Shown one piece after another: positions 24,839 through 33,707 of a DNA stretch of 44,017 nucleotides (positions within the stretch are counted from its first letter, which is position 1; each line of letters begins with the position of its first letter). The translations under genes were made by a program, and so were the position numbers. Source of the stretch: an uncultured Eggerthella sp. (lineage in GTDB: Bacteria; Actinomycetota; Coriobacteriia; Coriobacteriales; Eggerthellaceae); assembly GCA_902464295.1 (NCBI GenBank), contig CABQIW010000014.1:1-44017 (forward strand). The letters run 5' to 3'. A model generated the notes under the pieces. It worked only from the letters and a program-made list of their open reading frames with translations. It made no database searches and had not been told where the DNA came from.

Positions 24839-25588
24839 GTGGCTGATCAAGATCAACAGAAAAAGACTGCCGGCATCTTCATCACCTTCGAAGGGGGAGA
24901 TGGCGCAGGGAAAACAACGCATATCACCTTCCTTGCTTCCTGTTTGCGAGCGATGGGCCATGAGGTCATCTGCCTTCGCGAGCCAGGCGGTACGAGCGTA
25001 GGTGAGGATCTGCGCGCTATCGTGCTCGACCCTAAGAATGCTGGTCTGTGTGCAGAATCGGAGCTGCTCATCTACGAAGCAGCGCGCGCCCAGATCATTC
25101 GTGAGGTCATCATCCCGGCGCTCGCGCGAGGGGCGGTGGTATTGCTCGACCGTTTCTACGATTCGACCATCGCCTACCAGGTATACGGGCGCGGGCTTCC
25201 GATGTCGTTCGTGCGCCAAGCGAACAGCTTTGCTTGCCAAGGGGTGCATCCTTGTCGCACGATCCTGCTCACCACGGGTGCCTCTGCCGAAGAGGGCCTC
25301 GAGCGTGCAACGCACCATGGCGATGCTGATCGTCTTGAGCAGGCGGGTACGAGCTTCCATGCGCGCGTGAATAACGGCTTTCTTGCGATCGCGGCGGAAA
25401 ACCCCGAGCGCATTCGTGTCGTCAATTCTTCGGGTACCAAGGATGAGACGGCGCGTGCTATCTTCACACAGATCAAAGATATCTTCGGTTGGGGGAGCGA
25501 TTCCTTCGTGTGGAAAGAAGGCTTCTTCGACCCGATCCTTCAGCGTGATACCAGCGAAAAGGCGCGTATCGATCTTTCCGAGGATTGA
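24839..25588 (+). CDS. tmk: Thymidylate kinase
   Basis: A 249-residue kinase that converts dTMP to dTDP. The P-loop FEGGDGAGKTTH lies near residue 18, followed by REPGGTSVGEDLR and the DR motif LLDRFYDSTIAYQVYGRG. The C-terminal region (~210-249) is longer than in compact Tmk proteins and has no recognised domain. The GTG start at 24839 is chosen because GAGG (24830-24833) sits five bases before it; an in-frame TTG at 24821 would overlap the fumarase gene. The stop overlaps the start of holB. tmk-holB is a common gene order. Confidence 0.95.
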   Translation: MADQDQQKKTAGIFITFEGGDGAGKTTHITFLASCLRAMGHEVICLREPGGTSVGEDLRAIVLDPKNAGLCAESELLIYEAARAQIIREVIIPALARGAVVLLDRFYDSTIAYQVYGRGLPMSFVRQANSFACQGVHPCRTILLTTGASAEEGLERATHHGDADRLEQAGTSFHARVNNGFLAIAAENPERIRVVNSSGTKDETARAIFTQIKDIFGWGSDSFVWKEGFFDPILQRDTSEKARIDLSED

Positions 25589-26724
25589 TGCGGGTGGCCA
25601 ACGTATTCGAGAGCATCTTCGGTCAGGCTCAGGTCCGTGACTACCTGCGCACTACGTTGCGCACGGGCCGCTTGAGCCACGCCTATCTGTTCACCGGGCC
25701 TCCTGGTTCCAACAAGACCTCGGCGGCCTATGCCTTTGCCCAGGCGCTCATCTGCCCTGATCAGGGCTGCATGACGTGCGACCACTGCAGGCGTGCAGCA
25801 CGCCGGAACCACCCCGATATCCACTTCATCGAACCTGAGGGTGCGCATGGCTATCTGGTCGATCAGATCCGTGAAGTGGTGGCTGATGCGCATCTTGCTC
25901 CCATCCAAGCTACGCGCAAGATTTACATCATCGATCGCGTCGATCTTTTGGGCACGCAGGCAGCGAACGCATTTCTGAAAACGCTCGAAGAACCGCCGGA
26001 GAATGTAGTGTTCATCCTGCTCGGGCGTACGAAGGATGCGGTGCTTCCCACCATCGTTTCGCGCTGTCAGGTGGTGCCGTTCCGCCATATTCCCACCACT
26101 GAGGCATCGGGCATCATCTCGCAGAATACGGGGGTGAGCGCGGAGCAGGCGCGCATTGCGGTCGAGGCGTGCAATGGCTCGGTCACGAAAGCGATCGGAT
26201 TCTGCAAGAGTCCGGAAAAGACCGGCTTTCGCCGTCGTATCCTCGAGATCCTCACGCTACTGCCACTTTCGGACGAGCGCGATGTGCTCGAATACGCTGC
26301 TGAACTCGTGAAGAGCGCGAAGGCGTGGGTCGATGTCGTGCAGAGCGAACAGGCCGAAGCGATCAATGAGTCTGAAGAATTCTTGAGCAAGGCGGCACTC
26401 AAGCAGATCGAGGCGCGCAACAAACGTGTGCTCACGAAGGCCTCGCTCGAATCGCTTGCGCAGGTCACTTCGATCATTCGATCCTGGTTACGTGACGTTT
26501 TGATGATTAAATCTCAGGCCGTCGAGCAGATTGTTAATATTGATGTGATGAACGATCTGGAGCAGGCTGCGGCGCGCACAACGCCCGCAGGCTTGGTTCG
26601 CGCGATCGACGCGACCTATCGTTGCGATAAAGCGATCGCCTATAATGTTTCTACAGAAACGTGTCTCGACACGCTTCTTTTTACGATAAGAGAGGTTTTT
26701 TATGGTTCGGGTGGCTCCCATTAA
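25588..26724 (+). CDS. holB: DNA polymerase III delta' subunit
   Basis: A 378-residue clamp-loader subunit. The Walker A-like loop GPPGSNKTS (around residue 38) is altered from GxGKT, as is frequent in delta'. The zinc module CPDQGCMTCDHCRR follows at ~55, then IYIIDRVDLLGTQAANAFLKTLEEPPE (written in parts: FLKTLEEPPE is the conserved block) and the SRC motif in TIVSRCQVVPF. The C-terminal half is helical. ATG 25588 overlaps the tmk stop in TGATG. The end overlaps ricT by 23 bp. It acts in the replisome with DnaX and HolA, which are elsewhere. Confidence 0.94.
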   Translation: MRVANVFESIFGQAQVRDYLRTTLRTGRLSHAYLFTGPPGSNKTSAAYAFAQALICPDQGCMTCDHCRRAARRNHPDIHFIEPEGAHGYLVDQIREVVADAHLAPIQATRKIYIIDRVDLLGTQAANAFLKTLEEPPENVVFILLGRTKDAVLPTIVSRCQVVPFRHIPTTEASGIISQNTGVSAEQARIAVEACNGSVTKAIGFCKSPEKTGFRRRILEILTLLPLSDERDVLEYAAELVKSAKAWVDVVQSEQAEAINESEEFLSKAALKQIEARNKRVLTKASLESLAQVTSIIRSWLRDVLMIKSQAVEQIVNIDVMNDLEQAAARTTPAGLVRAIDATYRCDKAIAYNVSTETCLDTLLFTIREVFYGSGGSH

Positions 26725-28111
26725 GCTGCAGGTCGGACCTAAGGTTCTTTGGTTCGATCCAACCGATTTAGATATACGTGCAGGTGACGATGTCATCGTG
26801 AACACGAGTCGCGGGCTTGAATACGGCATTGCAACATCGGATGTTCTCGAAGTGAGCGACGATCTTGTCAAGGATCTGAAATCTCCGCTCAAAGAGGTCG
26901 TGCGTCTGGCAACGCCGGAAGACATGGATAAGGTGCGCGAGCTCGAGGAGAAGAGCGCCCAAGCACTCGGTGCGTTCAAAGAGATCGCGCTCGAGTCCAA
27001 CAAGGATATGCATCCGGTGCTCGTCGAGTATCTTTTCGAAGGTGATAAGGCAGTCTTCTATTTCGAGGCAGAAGAGCGCATCGACTTCCGTGAGCTCGTG
27101 CGCAAGCTTGCCTCCTATTTCCATGTGCGTGTCGATATGCGCCAGATCGGTGTGCGCGATGGTGCGCGCATCATCGGCGGTTTGGGGCATTGCGGCCAAG
27201 AGCTGTGCTGCACGCGTTTCGGTGGCGAATTCTCGCCCGTATCGATCCGTATGGCGAAGGAACAGAATCTTTCGCTCAATCCGCAGAAGATCTCGGGCGT
27301 GTGCGGTAGGCTCATGTGCTGCTTGCGCTATGAATACGATACGTATAAGGAGTTCAATTCGCGTGCCCCTAAGATGGGCGCGAAGATCGAAACGCCCGAT
27401 GGCATCGCGAAGGTAACGGACATCAACGTGCCTTCTGAACGGATCACGATCACGCTCGAAGACGGTTCGAACTTGAAGATCCCGCTCGAGGATTTCGAGG
27501 CACCCGAAGAGGGAAGACGTCCGCATGTGATCAGCGCTGAAGTGTACGAGGAATACGTGCAGAAGAGCCAGTTCGACGCACTTGGTGGCGCAGGCTTGGT
27601 GGATGTGATCAACTTCAGTGGCGACGATATTCCAGTCGGTGCGCGCCCTGCTGCTCGTCTTGATGGAGAAGGCTCGTCTTCGTCGGCTGAGGCAGAAGGC
27701 AAGCGCCGTAAGCGTCGTCGTAATCGCGGCAACAAAGAGGGCGAGAATCGCTCTGCCTCTTCGCAGAAGAACAACCAAGGGAAAAAGCAATCGGGCGATC
27801 GCGGGGGCGAAGGCGCGCGTTCGGGCAAGAAGGAGTCTTCGGGACGCAATCGCCGCAATCGTGGCGGCGCTTCGAATGGCCAGAACAAGCGCTCGAACAA
27901 TGCGCAGGGCAATCGTCAGAACAACGGCAATCGCAAGAACGGCGGTGCGCAAGGTGCGCGTCCCGGTCAGAAGTCCTCTGGCTTGAGTTCTCTTCACGAG
28001 AACCCGAAGGGCAAGCGGGATGCGAATGGCCAAGGCGCTTCGACGCATCGTAGATCACGGCGCCGCAGCCATACCACAGGGGGAGAGAACAATGCCGGTG
28101 GGCAATCATAA
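26702..28111 (+). CDS. ricT: RicT/YaaT PSP1-domain protein with long basic C-terminal tail
   Basis: A 469-residue protein. The first ~290 residues are the PSP1 domain of RicT. The cysteines that bind iron-sulfur clusters are in GHCGQELCCTRF (Cys164, 169, 170) and GVCGRLMCCLRYE (Cys201, 206, 207). In B. subtilis RicT works with RicA and RicF on RNase Y-dependent mRNA processing and in development. The remaining ~150 residues are Arg/Lys/Asn/Gly/Ser-rich and surely disordered, which is not usual for RicT and suggests direct RNA binding. The start ATG 26702 follows AGAGAGG and lies within holB, the same gene order as in Firmicutes (tmk-holB-ricT). Confidence 0.93.
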   Translation: MVRVAPIKLQVGPKVLWFDPTDLDIRAGDDVIVNTSRGLEYGIATSDVLEVSDDLVKDLKSPLKEVVRLATPEDMDKVRELEEKSAQALGAFKEIALESNKDMHPVLVEYLFEGDKAVFYFEAEERIDFRELVRKLASYFHVRVDMRQIGVRDGARIIGGLGHCGQELCCTRFGGEFSPVSIRMAKEQNLSLNPQKISGVCGRLMCCLRYEYDTYKEFNSRAPKMGAKIETPDGIAKVTDINVPSERITITLEDGSNLKIPLEDFEAPEEGRRPHVISAEVYEEYVQKSQFDALGGAGLVDVINFSGDDIPVGARPAARLDGEGSSSSAEAEGKRRKRRRNRGNKEGENRSASSQKNNQGKKQSGDRGGEGARSGKKESSGRNRRNRGGASNGQNKRSNNAQGNRQNNGNRKNGGAQGARPGQKSSGLSSLHENPKGKRDANGQGASTHRRSRRRSHTTGGENNAGGQS

Positions 28112-29552
28112 CTATTCTCTTTTGACCGATCTCTATCAGCTGACCATGGCGCAAGGCTATTGGGAATGCAATAAGCTTGAGGAAGAGGCGTGTTTTCACG
28201 CCTTTTTCCGTACTAATCCGTTCCAAGGTGGGTATGCTATCGCATGCGGTACCGATCATGTGCTCGAGGTCATTGAAGACTACTGTTTCACTTCGGACGA
28301 TATCGCGTATCTCGCATCGCTTGAGGCTCCCGGTGGTGGCGCGCTCTTCGACCCTGCATTCTTGGATTATTTGAGCACGATGGAGCTTTCGGTCGATATC
28401 GACGCGGTGCGTGAAGGTACGGTCGTATTCCCGAATGACCCGCTTCTGCGCGTTACCGGCCCGATCCTTCAGTGTCAGCTGCTCGAAACAGCACTGCTCA
28501 ACTGCGTGAACTTCGAAACGCTCATCGCAACCAAGGCTGCGCGTGTCTGCCTTTCTGCAGATTCTCCCGTTGCTGAATTCGGGTTGCGTCGTGCGCAGGG
28601 CGAAGACGGAGGATTGCGTGCTTCGCGTGCTGCGGTGGTAGGCGGTTGCGCTTCCACTTCGAACGTGCTCGCGGGCAAGCTCTTCAACATTCCTGTTTCA
28701 GGTACGCATGCGCATTCGTGGGTGATGTCGTTCGATAACGAGCTCGAAGCGTTCCGCGAATATGCGCGCGTCATGCCCAAGAATTGCGTGCTGCTCGTGG
28801 ATACCTACGACATAACCCAGGGCATCAAGAACGCCATCACGGTCGGTCTTGAGATGAAAGAGCGCGGTGAGACGTTAAGCGCGATCCGAATCGATTCAGG
28901 CGACCTTTCTTGGCGTGCCAAGCAGGCGCGCAAGATGCTCGATGAGGCAGGTCTTACTGAAACGGGCATCGTGCTCTCGAACGATCTCGATGAATACACC
29001 ATCAAATCGATCAAGGATTCTGGTGCCCAGGTGAATTCCTGGGGCGTGGGCACGAAGCTCACGACCGCCTATGATCAGCCGGCGCTCGGTGGGGTCTATA
29101 AGCTTGCCGCAAAGCGCGAAACGGCTGATTCAGAATGGCAGGACTGCATCAAGGTCTCAGGGCAGGCCGTGAAGCTCACCACACCAGGCGTGCTCGATGT
29201 ACGTCGTTACTTCCATGAGGATGGCAGGCTTGCGGGCGACATGGTCTTCGATGTCAACCATGGGGTGGAGCGTGAACGCATCGTCGACCCTGCCGATGAG
29301 ATCCGACAGAAATCTCTTGCGGGCTTGGCGTACACCACCTTGCTCGAGCCGATCGTACGCAGCGGTAAACGCGTGGTCGACCCTTCATTCGGCAACGCCA
29401 TGGAGGCACGCGAACGTTGCAGGGAACAGCTTGATCTTTTGGATGAAAGTCAAAAGCGCATCCTCAACCCGCACTCATATCCAGTAGGATTAGAGTATGG
29501 GCTTTTCCATCGTCGTCATAAACTTGTCTCGGATATGTTAGGAAATTCATGA
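28092..29552 (+). CDS. pncB: Nicotinate phosphoribosyltransferase
   Basis: A 486-residue enzyme of NAD salvage that joins nicotinate to PRPP with ATP. N-terminal SLLTDLYQLTMAQGYW and FRTNPFQGGYAIACG; active-site region EFGLRRAQG, then SGTHAHSWVMSF with the phosphorylated His, LLVDTYD and AIRIDSGDLSW. The start is ATG 28092 after GGGGGAGAG, overlapping the end of ricT by 20 bp. The C-terminal region with EARERCREQLDLLDESQKR is typical of the longer bacterial type. The stop codon overlaps the next start in ATGA. Confidence 0.96.
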   Translation: MPVGNHNYSLLTDLYQLTMAQGYWECNKLEEEACFHAFFRTNPFQGGYAIACGTDHVLEVIEDYCFTSDDIAYLASLEAPGGGALFDPAFLDYLSTMELSVDIDAVREGTVVFPNDPLLRVTGPILQCQLLETALLNCVNFETLIATKAARVCLSADSPVAEFGLRRAQGEDGGLRASRAAVVGGCASTSNVLAGKLFNIPVSGTHAHSWVMSFDNELEAFREYARVMPKNCVLLVDTYDITQGIKNAITVGLEMKERGETLSAIRIDSGDLSWRAKQARKMLDEAGLTETGIVLSNDLDEYTIKSIKDSGAQVNSWGVGTKLTTAYDQPALGGVYKLAAKRETADSEWQDCIKVSGQAVKLTTPGVLDVRRYFHEDGRLAGDMVFDVNHGVERERIVDPADEIRQKSLAGLAYTTLLEPIVRSGKRVVDPSFGNAMEARERCREQLDLLDESQKRILNPHSYPVGLEYGLFHRRHKLVSDMLGNS

Positions 29553-30457
29553 TGATAAGAGTTGTTACCGATTCAGTCGCTTCTTTGCCTCAAGATCTGG
29601 TCGAAGACCTCAATATCGATGTCGTATCTCTTTTCGTTCATCACGAGGGGAAAGAATACGATGATGCCACGATGGATCTGGATGATTTCTATAGTCATAT
29701 CTACGAGATGGTCGACAACATCCCCACCTCAAGCCAGCCTTCGCAGGCCGATCTGGAGGAACTGTTCGAGGGGTATGCTCAAGCGGGCGATGAGGTCTTG
29801 GGCATTTGGATCTCGACGGAGCTTTCGGGAACGTACGATGGCGCTCTGCGCGCGGCGCGTGCGGTGGAGTCGCGCAATATCGGATTCAAGTACGTCATGA
29901 TCAACTCAACCTCTTGCGGCTTTGATGAAGGATGGGTGGTTGTTGATGGTGCCGAGGCGGTTGCTTCTGGCAGCACGCTCGAAGAAGCTGCACAAACGGT
30001 TTTGAAGAGCATCGCATCGACGCGCTTCTTGTTCACTCCCGAGAATCTCACGTTCTTGAAGAAGGGCGGTCGCATCGGTGGCGCTGCGGCGCTCATCGGC
30101 AATCTGATGCGCATCTCGCCCGTTCTTACCGTTAAAGATGGGACGGCGCAAGTTGCAGCGAAGGTTCGCTCACGCAAGAAGGCGCTCATGCGCATCATCG
30201 AGATGCTCGAGGCGGATATCGAGGCGAGTGGTGGCTTGAAGCATCTTGTCGTTCAGTATATCGGCGATAAGGCCCCTGCTCTGGAGTGGGCGAAAGAAGT
30301 GGTCGAGCCGCTCATCAAGAAGTCAGTGCGCGTGTTGCCGGTCAGTCCGGTGATCGGCTTGCATGTCGGTCCCGCGATCGGTATCGCGTATGAATGCAAC
30401 GAGCCGCTCAAAGATAAGGTTACGGGAAATCTCCAAGCGCTCATGTGCTCGAACTAA
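29549..30457 (+). CDS. DegV-family fatty-acid-binding protein (first copy)
   Basis: A 302-residue protein with the DegV layout: VVTDSVASLPQDLVEDL at the start, TSSQPSQADLEELFEGY, ISTELSGTYDGALRAA and the C-terminal block VSPVIGLHVGPAIGIAY. DegV/FakB proteins bind a fatty acid and present it to FakA kinase for phosphorylation and use in phospholipids. ATG 29549 overlaps the pncB stop (ATGA); AGGA precedes it. No FakA homolog is in the window. A near neighbour of the same family follows, perhaps with different fatty-acid preference as with FakB1 and FakB2. Confidence 0.93.
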   Translation: MMIRVVTDSVASLPQDLVEDLNIDVVSLFVHHEGKEYDDATMDLDDFYSHIYEMVDNIPTSSQPSQADLEELFEGYAQAGDEVLGIWISTELSGTYDGALRAARAVESRNIGFKYVMINSTSCGFDEGWVVVDGAEAVASGSTLEEAAQTVLKSIASTRFLFTPENLTFLKKGGRIGGAAALIGNLMRISPVLTVKDGTAQVAAKVRSRKKALMRIIEMLEADIEASGGLKHLVVQYIGDKAPALEWAKEVVEPLIKKSVRVLPVSPVIGLHVGPAIGIAYECNEPLKDKVTGNLQALMCSN

Positions 30458-30472
30458 GAGAAAGCTGCAACT

Positions 30473-31402
30473 ATGTCTATCAAGTGTTCTTTGATCATCG
30501 ATTCTTGCTGCGATCTTCCTCGCGATGTGGTGGACGCAGAAGGCGTCAAGATCGTCAGTTTTTGCTACAACAACGAGTCAGGCTCGCATACCGATGATAT
30601 GTATGCTTCTCTTACTGCGCATGATTTCTATGAAGCGATGCGTGGCGGCGATGAGCCTTCCACCTCTCAGGTAACGCTCGGCGAATTCCTCGAGGTATTC
30701 ACGCAAGCCTATGAAGAAGGAAAGCCTGCGGTGCTGCTCTCGTTTTCGAGCGCTCTTTCCGGTTCGTATTCTACGGCCTGCATCGCTGCTGATCAGATCA
30801 AGCAAGAGCATCCTGATTTCGAGCTTCATGTGGTCGACACGAAGCTCGCTTCGATCGCTGAAGGGCTTTTGATCTACGAAGCGATCAGGCAGCACCAAAA
30901 AGGCATGACCGCAGCCGAGCTTGCCGATTGGGCATCTGAGGCGCTCTATTATGCGCACGGGTACTTCATGGTGAGCGACCTTGAAAGCTTGCATCGCGGT
31001 GGACGCATCCCACGCTCGGTCGCGTTTGCAGGCTCGAAGCTCGATGCGAAGCCGTTGCTCGGGTTCGGGCTCGATGGCTCGCTCGCTCTCGTGGGCGTTG
31101 CGCGTGGTCGCAAGAAGGGCATGAAGGCGCTCGTCGAGTACTTCGAGCGAAATCGCGAAGCGGACAGCGAAGGAGGCGTGGTGCTCACCGGCAATGCTGA
31201 TTGCCCGAAGGATGTTACACGCCTTGAAGACATGCTCGTGAAGGCCGACGAGGATCTCGTGCTCGTTGATTGCAATATCGGTCCGGTCATCGGCTGCCAT
31301 GTGGGGCCCGATATGATCGCGGTCGCGTTCTGGGGCAAGGATCGTCGCGAGACGGTCTCGGTCGTTGATCGCATCGCCAACAAGGTCAAGAAGAATCGCT
31401 AG
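30473..31402 (+). CDS. DegV-family fatty-acid-binding protein (second copy)
   Basis: A 309-residue DegV protein: LIIDSCCDLPRDVVDAEGV, STSQVTLGEFLEVF, LSFSSALSGSYSTACIAAD, LESLHRGGRIPRS and IGPVIGCHVGPDMIAVAF. It differs from the first copy in most positions, so this is an old duplication, not a recent tandem repeat. The gap is 15 bp with a modest ribosome site (AGAGAAAG). The function is the same in outline: holding a fatty acid for FakA. The second signature (VGPDMIAVAFWGKDRRE) is more typical of the actinobacterial branch, by impression only. Confidence 0.93.
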   Translation: MSIKCSLIIDSCCDLPRDVVDAEGVKIVSFCYNNESGSHTDDMYASLTAHDFYEAMRGGDEPSTSQVTLGEFLEVFTQAYEEGKPAVLLSFSSALSGSYSTACIAADQIKQEHPDFELHVVDTKLASIAEGLLIYEAIRQHQKGMTAAELADWASEALYYAHGYFMVSDLESLHRGGRIPRSVAFAGSKLDAKPLLGFGLDGSLALVGVARGRKKGMKALVEYFERNREADSEGGVVLTGNADCPKDVTRLEDMLVKADEDLVLVDCNIGPVIGCHVGPDMIAVAFWGKDRRETVSVVDRIANKVKKNR

Positions 31403-31422
31403 AGAAGTTCGAGGAAACCACT

Positions 31423-32424
31423 ATGGCAGATAAGACATTCGTTTTCGTGGGCGATACCGAGGTCGGTTCGCGTCTCTCTCAATCGCTCAACGCTGGTGGT
31501 TTCTCCACAGCTGCATCGCTTTCAGATGCCGATGTGGTCTTCACCTATTATGAAACGCAGCAGGGGCTCGAAGATCTCTATTTCGATTCAAAAGGGCTTT
31601 TGCAAGATACCAAAGAAGGCGCCCTGCTCGTCGATCTGAGCCCGACCACGCCTTCTTTTGCGCGCGAGCTCTATGCGGTCGCGCGCGTGAACGAGCGCAA
31701 CACGCTCGATGCGCCGCTCGTGGTACGCAACATCGTTGAAGAAGATGCCTTCGCTAGCTGCGATAACCTCATGATCTTCGTAGGTGGCGAAGAGGAGAGC
31801 TACGAGGAAGCGAAGCCGATGCTTCATGCCATCGCGCGCCATGTGCTGTATTTGGGCGAGGCCGGGTGCGGCCAGAGCGCGAAGGTCATGGCTACGCTGC
31901 AGCGCGCTTCAGCGCTCATCGGCGTGATCGAGTCCTATGCTACTTACATCAATGGAGATGTGCGTTTCGACTGGGAAGAGGTGATCGATACGCTCTCCAT
32001 TGCAGGATGCGTATCCCCGGTGAACATCGCCTACATCGATGCGATCCGCACGCACGATTTCACGGGCACTTACACGGTCGAGATCCTCATGGCAGAACTT
32101 GTTGCTGCGCTTTCTTCGGCAGACGATAAGGACCACATCATTCCGCAAGCCGAAGCGGGATTCCGTCTCATGGAGCTGCTCGCGATGGTGGGTGGTGCGG
32201 CGTATAACCCGGCTGCTCTCGCACTCATCTTCGATGATGAAGATGCGGCGAAGCGCTTCGGGCTCGATTGGTCGCGCGCGGAAGGTGCCTATGAGAAGCA
32301 CGATCACGATCACGATTGTGATTGCGGGCACGATCATTCCCATGAAGAATTCGACGAGGTCAATAGCTACTTCGACACCTCAGATGGCTATCCTGAGGCA
32401 ATGGGCGATTTCTCTGCGAACTAA
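31423..32424 (+). CDS. Beta-hydroxyacid dehydrogenase-like NAD(P) oxidoreductase with His/Asp/Cys-rich tail
   Basis: A 333-residue protein of the 3-hydroxyisobutyrate / 6-phosphogluconate dehydrogenase group. The cofactor loop FVGDTEVGSRL is a weak GxGxxG. LLVDLSPTTPSFAREL matches the family DxST pattern, DAPLVVRN the substrate segment, and GEAGCGQSAKVM holds the catalytic Lys of the GxGxxxK motif. The C-terminus adds a hydrophilic stretch with HDHDHDCDCGHDHSHEE (~293-309), clearly able to bind metal ions and not part of the core fold. The start ATG 31423 lies 20 bp after the preceding stop. The substrate is unknown; a metal-linked or metal-storage role of the tail is inference. Confidence 0.78.
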   Translation: MADKTFVFVGDTEVGSRLSQSLNAGGFSTAASLSDADVVFTYYETQQGLEDLYFDSKGLLQDTKEGALLVDLSPTTPSFARELYAVARVNERNTLDAPLVVRNIVEEDAFASCDNLMIFVGGEEESYEEAKPMLHAIARHVLYLGEAGCGQSAKVMATLQRASALIGVIESYATYINGDVRFDWEEVIDTLSIAGCVSPVNIAYIDAIRTHDFTGTYTVEILMAELVAALSSADDKDHIIPQAEAGFRLMELLAMVGGAAYNPAALALIFDDEDAAKRFGLDWSRAEGAYEKHDHDHDCDCGHDHSHEEFDEVNSYFDTSDGYPEAMGDFSAN

Positions 32425-32439
32425 CTCTCGAGAGCGCTT

Positions 32440-33381
32440 TTGATCTCAATTCCTGAACAGCCAAAGATCTTGGAGGCGTATCATGCCTGCATGCTCTGTC
32501 CACGTCGGTGCGGAGTGGATCGGTTCGTGCGTACAGGGGTATGTGGCGCGAACGATACGCTGCGCGTTGGACGTGCGGCGCTTCACTGGTGGGAAGAACC
32601 GTGTCTGGTAGGTGATCGAGGGAGTGGAGCGGTCTTCTTCGCGCACTGTGCGCTCGGGTGCGTGTACTGTCAGAACAAGCGTCTTGCTGAAGGTGAGGGG
32701 GTTGAGATCACGCAGGAGCGTTTGTGCGAGATCTTGCTCGGGCTGCAGAATGAGCAAGGGGCTGCGAATATCAATCTGGTCACAGCGAGCCATTATGCGC
32801 CAAGCGTTGCGGAGGTGCTTCGTGAACTGCGCGCATCGGGAGCGCTTCACATTCCCGTTGTTTGGAATACATCTGGCTATGAAAGCGCCCAGACGCTTGC
32901 GTTGCTCGAGGGGCTTGTCGATATCTATCTCGTTGATTTCAAGTACAGCAATCCGACTACGGCGCAAAGGCTTTCCCGCGCGAGCGATTATGTGGGGGTA
33001 GCGCTTGCGGCGATCGAGCAGATGATAGAGCAAACGGGAGCGCCACGTTCGAGCGAAGAAGGGTATCTGGAGCGTGGTGTGATCGTGCGCCATCTGGTGT
33101 TGCCTGGCTATGTGGATGATTCGCTTGCTGCGCTCGATCTTCTGTATCCGCGCATCAGAGGCCGTGCGCTTCTGAGCATCATGAATCAATTCACGATCGT
33201 TGATGAAACCCTCGATGTTCGTGCGTATGGGCTTGAGCGAGCGGTGTCTGATGAAGCGTACGAACGCGTGCTCGATCATGCTGATGAACTTGGGTTCGAA
33301 GACTACTTCTGGCAGGAAGGCGGGGCAGCGAGCGAGAGCTTCGTGCCAGCTTTCGATGGGACAGGTGTGCTCGTGTCCTGA
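32440..33381 (+). CDS. PflX-like radical SAM protein (pyruvate formate-lyase activase homolog)
   Basis: A 313-residue protein. The radical SAM cluster is CALGCVYCQN (Cys70, 74, 77). An N-terminal set of cysteines (Cys17, Cys20, Cys24, Cys35, in ACMLCPRRCGVDR and TGVCG) is typical of the PflX/COG1313 group and may hold a further cluster. LVTASHYAP, VVWNTSGYE and YLVDFKYSNP follow the glycyl-radical activase fold. Its partner enzyme is not known; no glycyl radical enzyme is in the window. The only start that keeps the first cysteines is TTG 32440, with a poor ribosome site. It closes the long same-strand run, 15 bp after the previous gene. Confidence 0.85.
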   Translation: MISIPEQPKILEAYHACMLCPRRCGVDRFVRTGVCGANDTLRVGRAALHWWEEPCLVGDRGSGAVFFAHCALGCVYCQNKRLAEGEGVEITQERLCEILLGLQNEQGAANINLVTASHYAPSVAEVLRELRASGALHIPVVWNTSGYESAQTLALLEGLVDIYLVDFKYSNPTTAQRLSRASDYVGVALAAIEQMIEQTGAPRSSEEGYLERGVIVRHLVLPGYVDDSLAALDLLYPRIRGRALLSIMNQFTIVDETLDVRAYGLERAVSDEAYERVLDHADELGFEDYFWQEGGAASESFVPAFDGTGVLVS

Positions 33382-33574
33382 TCGTGCGCGTTGGGAGATG
33401 AGAAAGCTTCTTGTGCACAAGCGCATTCGTGGTGCGCTTTTACCGCAAGCGCATATCGAGGGGAAGTAAAGTGTGTTAGAATCAATCGGCGGAAAAGGGC
33501 TTGTCTCTTTTTGCTATCGTCTGGTGGTTCGCTGGTTGTTTCTCATCTGCAAAGCACCAGACAGAATACGAGAT

Positions 33575-33650
33575 GCCGCCATGGCGCAATTGGTAGCGCA
33601 ACTGATTTGTAATCAGTGGGTTGCGGGTTCGATTCCTGTTGGCGGCACCA
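33575..33650 (+). tRNA. tRNA-Thr (anticodon TGT)
   Basis: A full cloverleaf. The acceptor stem GCCGCCA (33575-33581) pairs with TGGCGGC (33640-33646), then discriminator A and an encoded CCA (33648-33650). D-arm GCGC-AATTGGTA-GCGC; anticodon stem ACTGA / TCAGT with loop TTTGTAA, anticodon TGT, which reads ACA and other Thr codons. T-arm with TTCGATT. It is 76 nt long including CCA. The 190 bp upstream hold no gene; a CTTGTGCACAAG palindrome lies at 33411-33422. Confidence 0.97.
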
Positions 33651-33660
33651 TCAAAACACC

Positions 33661-33692
33661 AGGTCAAGCTTGAACACAGGCTTGACCTTTTT
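33661..33692 (+). terminator. Rho-independent terminator of tRNA-Thr
   Basis: Perfect 9-bp stem AGGTCAAGC (33661-33669) / GCTTGACCT (33680-33688) followed by a T-run, 10 bp after the CCA end of the tRNA. Confidence 0.92.
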
Positions 33693-33707
33693 CGTATCGC
33701 CTCGCGT

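Noticed and set aside
26768..28048. 426-codon minus-strand open frame opposite ricT
   Set aside because: Shadow of the ricT frame; product is low complexity with no family resemblance.
33473..33673. Open frame covering tRNA-Thr
   Set aside because: It overlaps a complete tRNA gene and its terminator.
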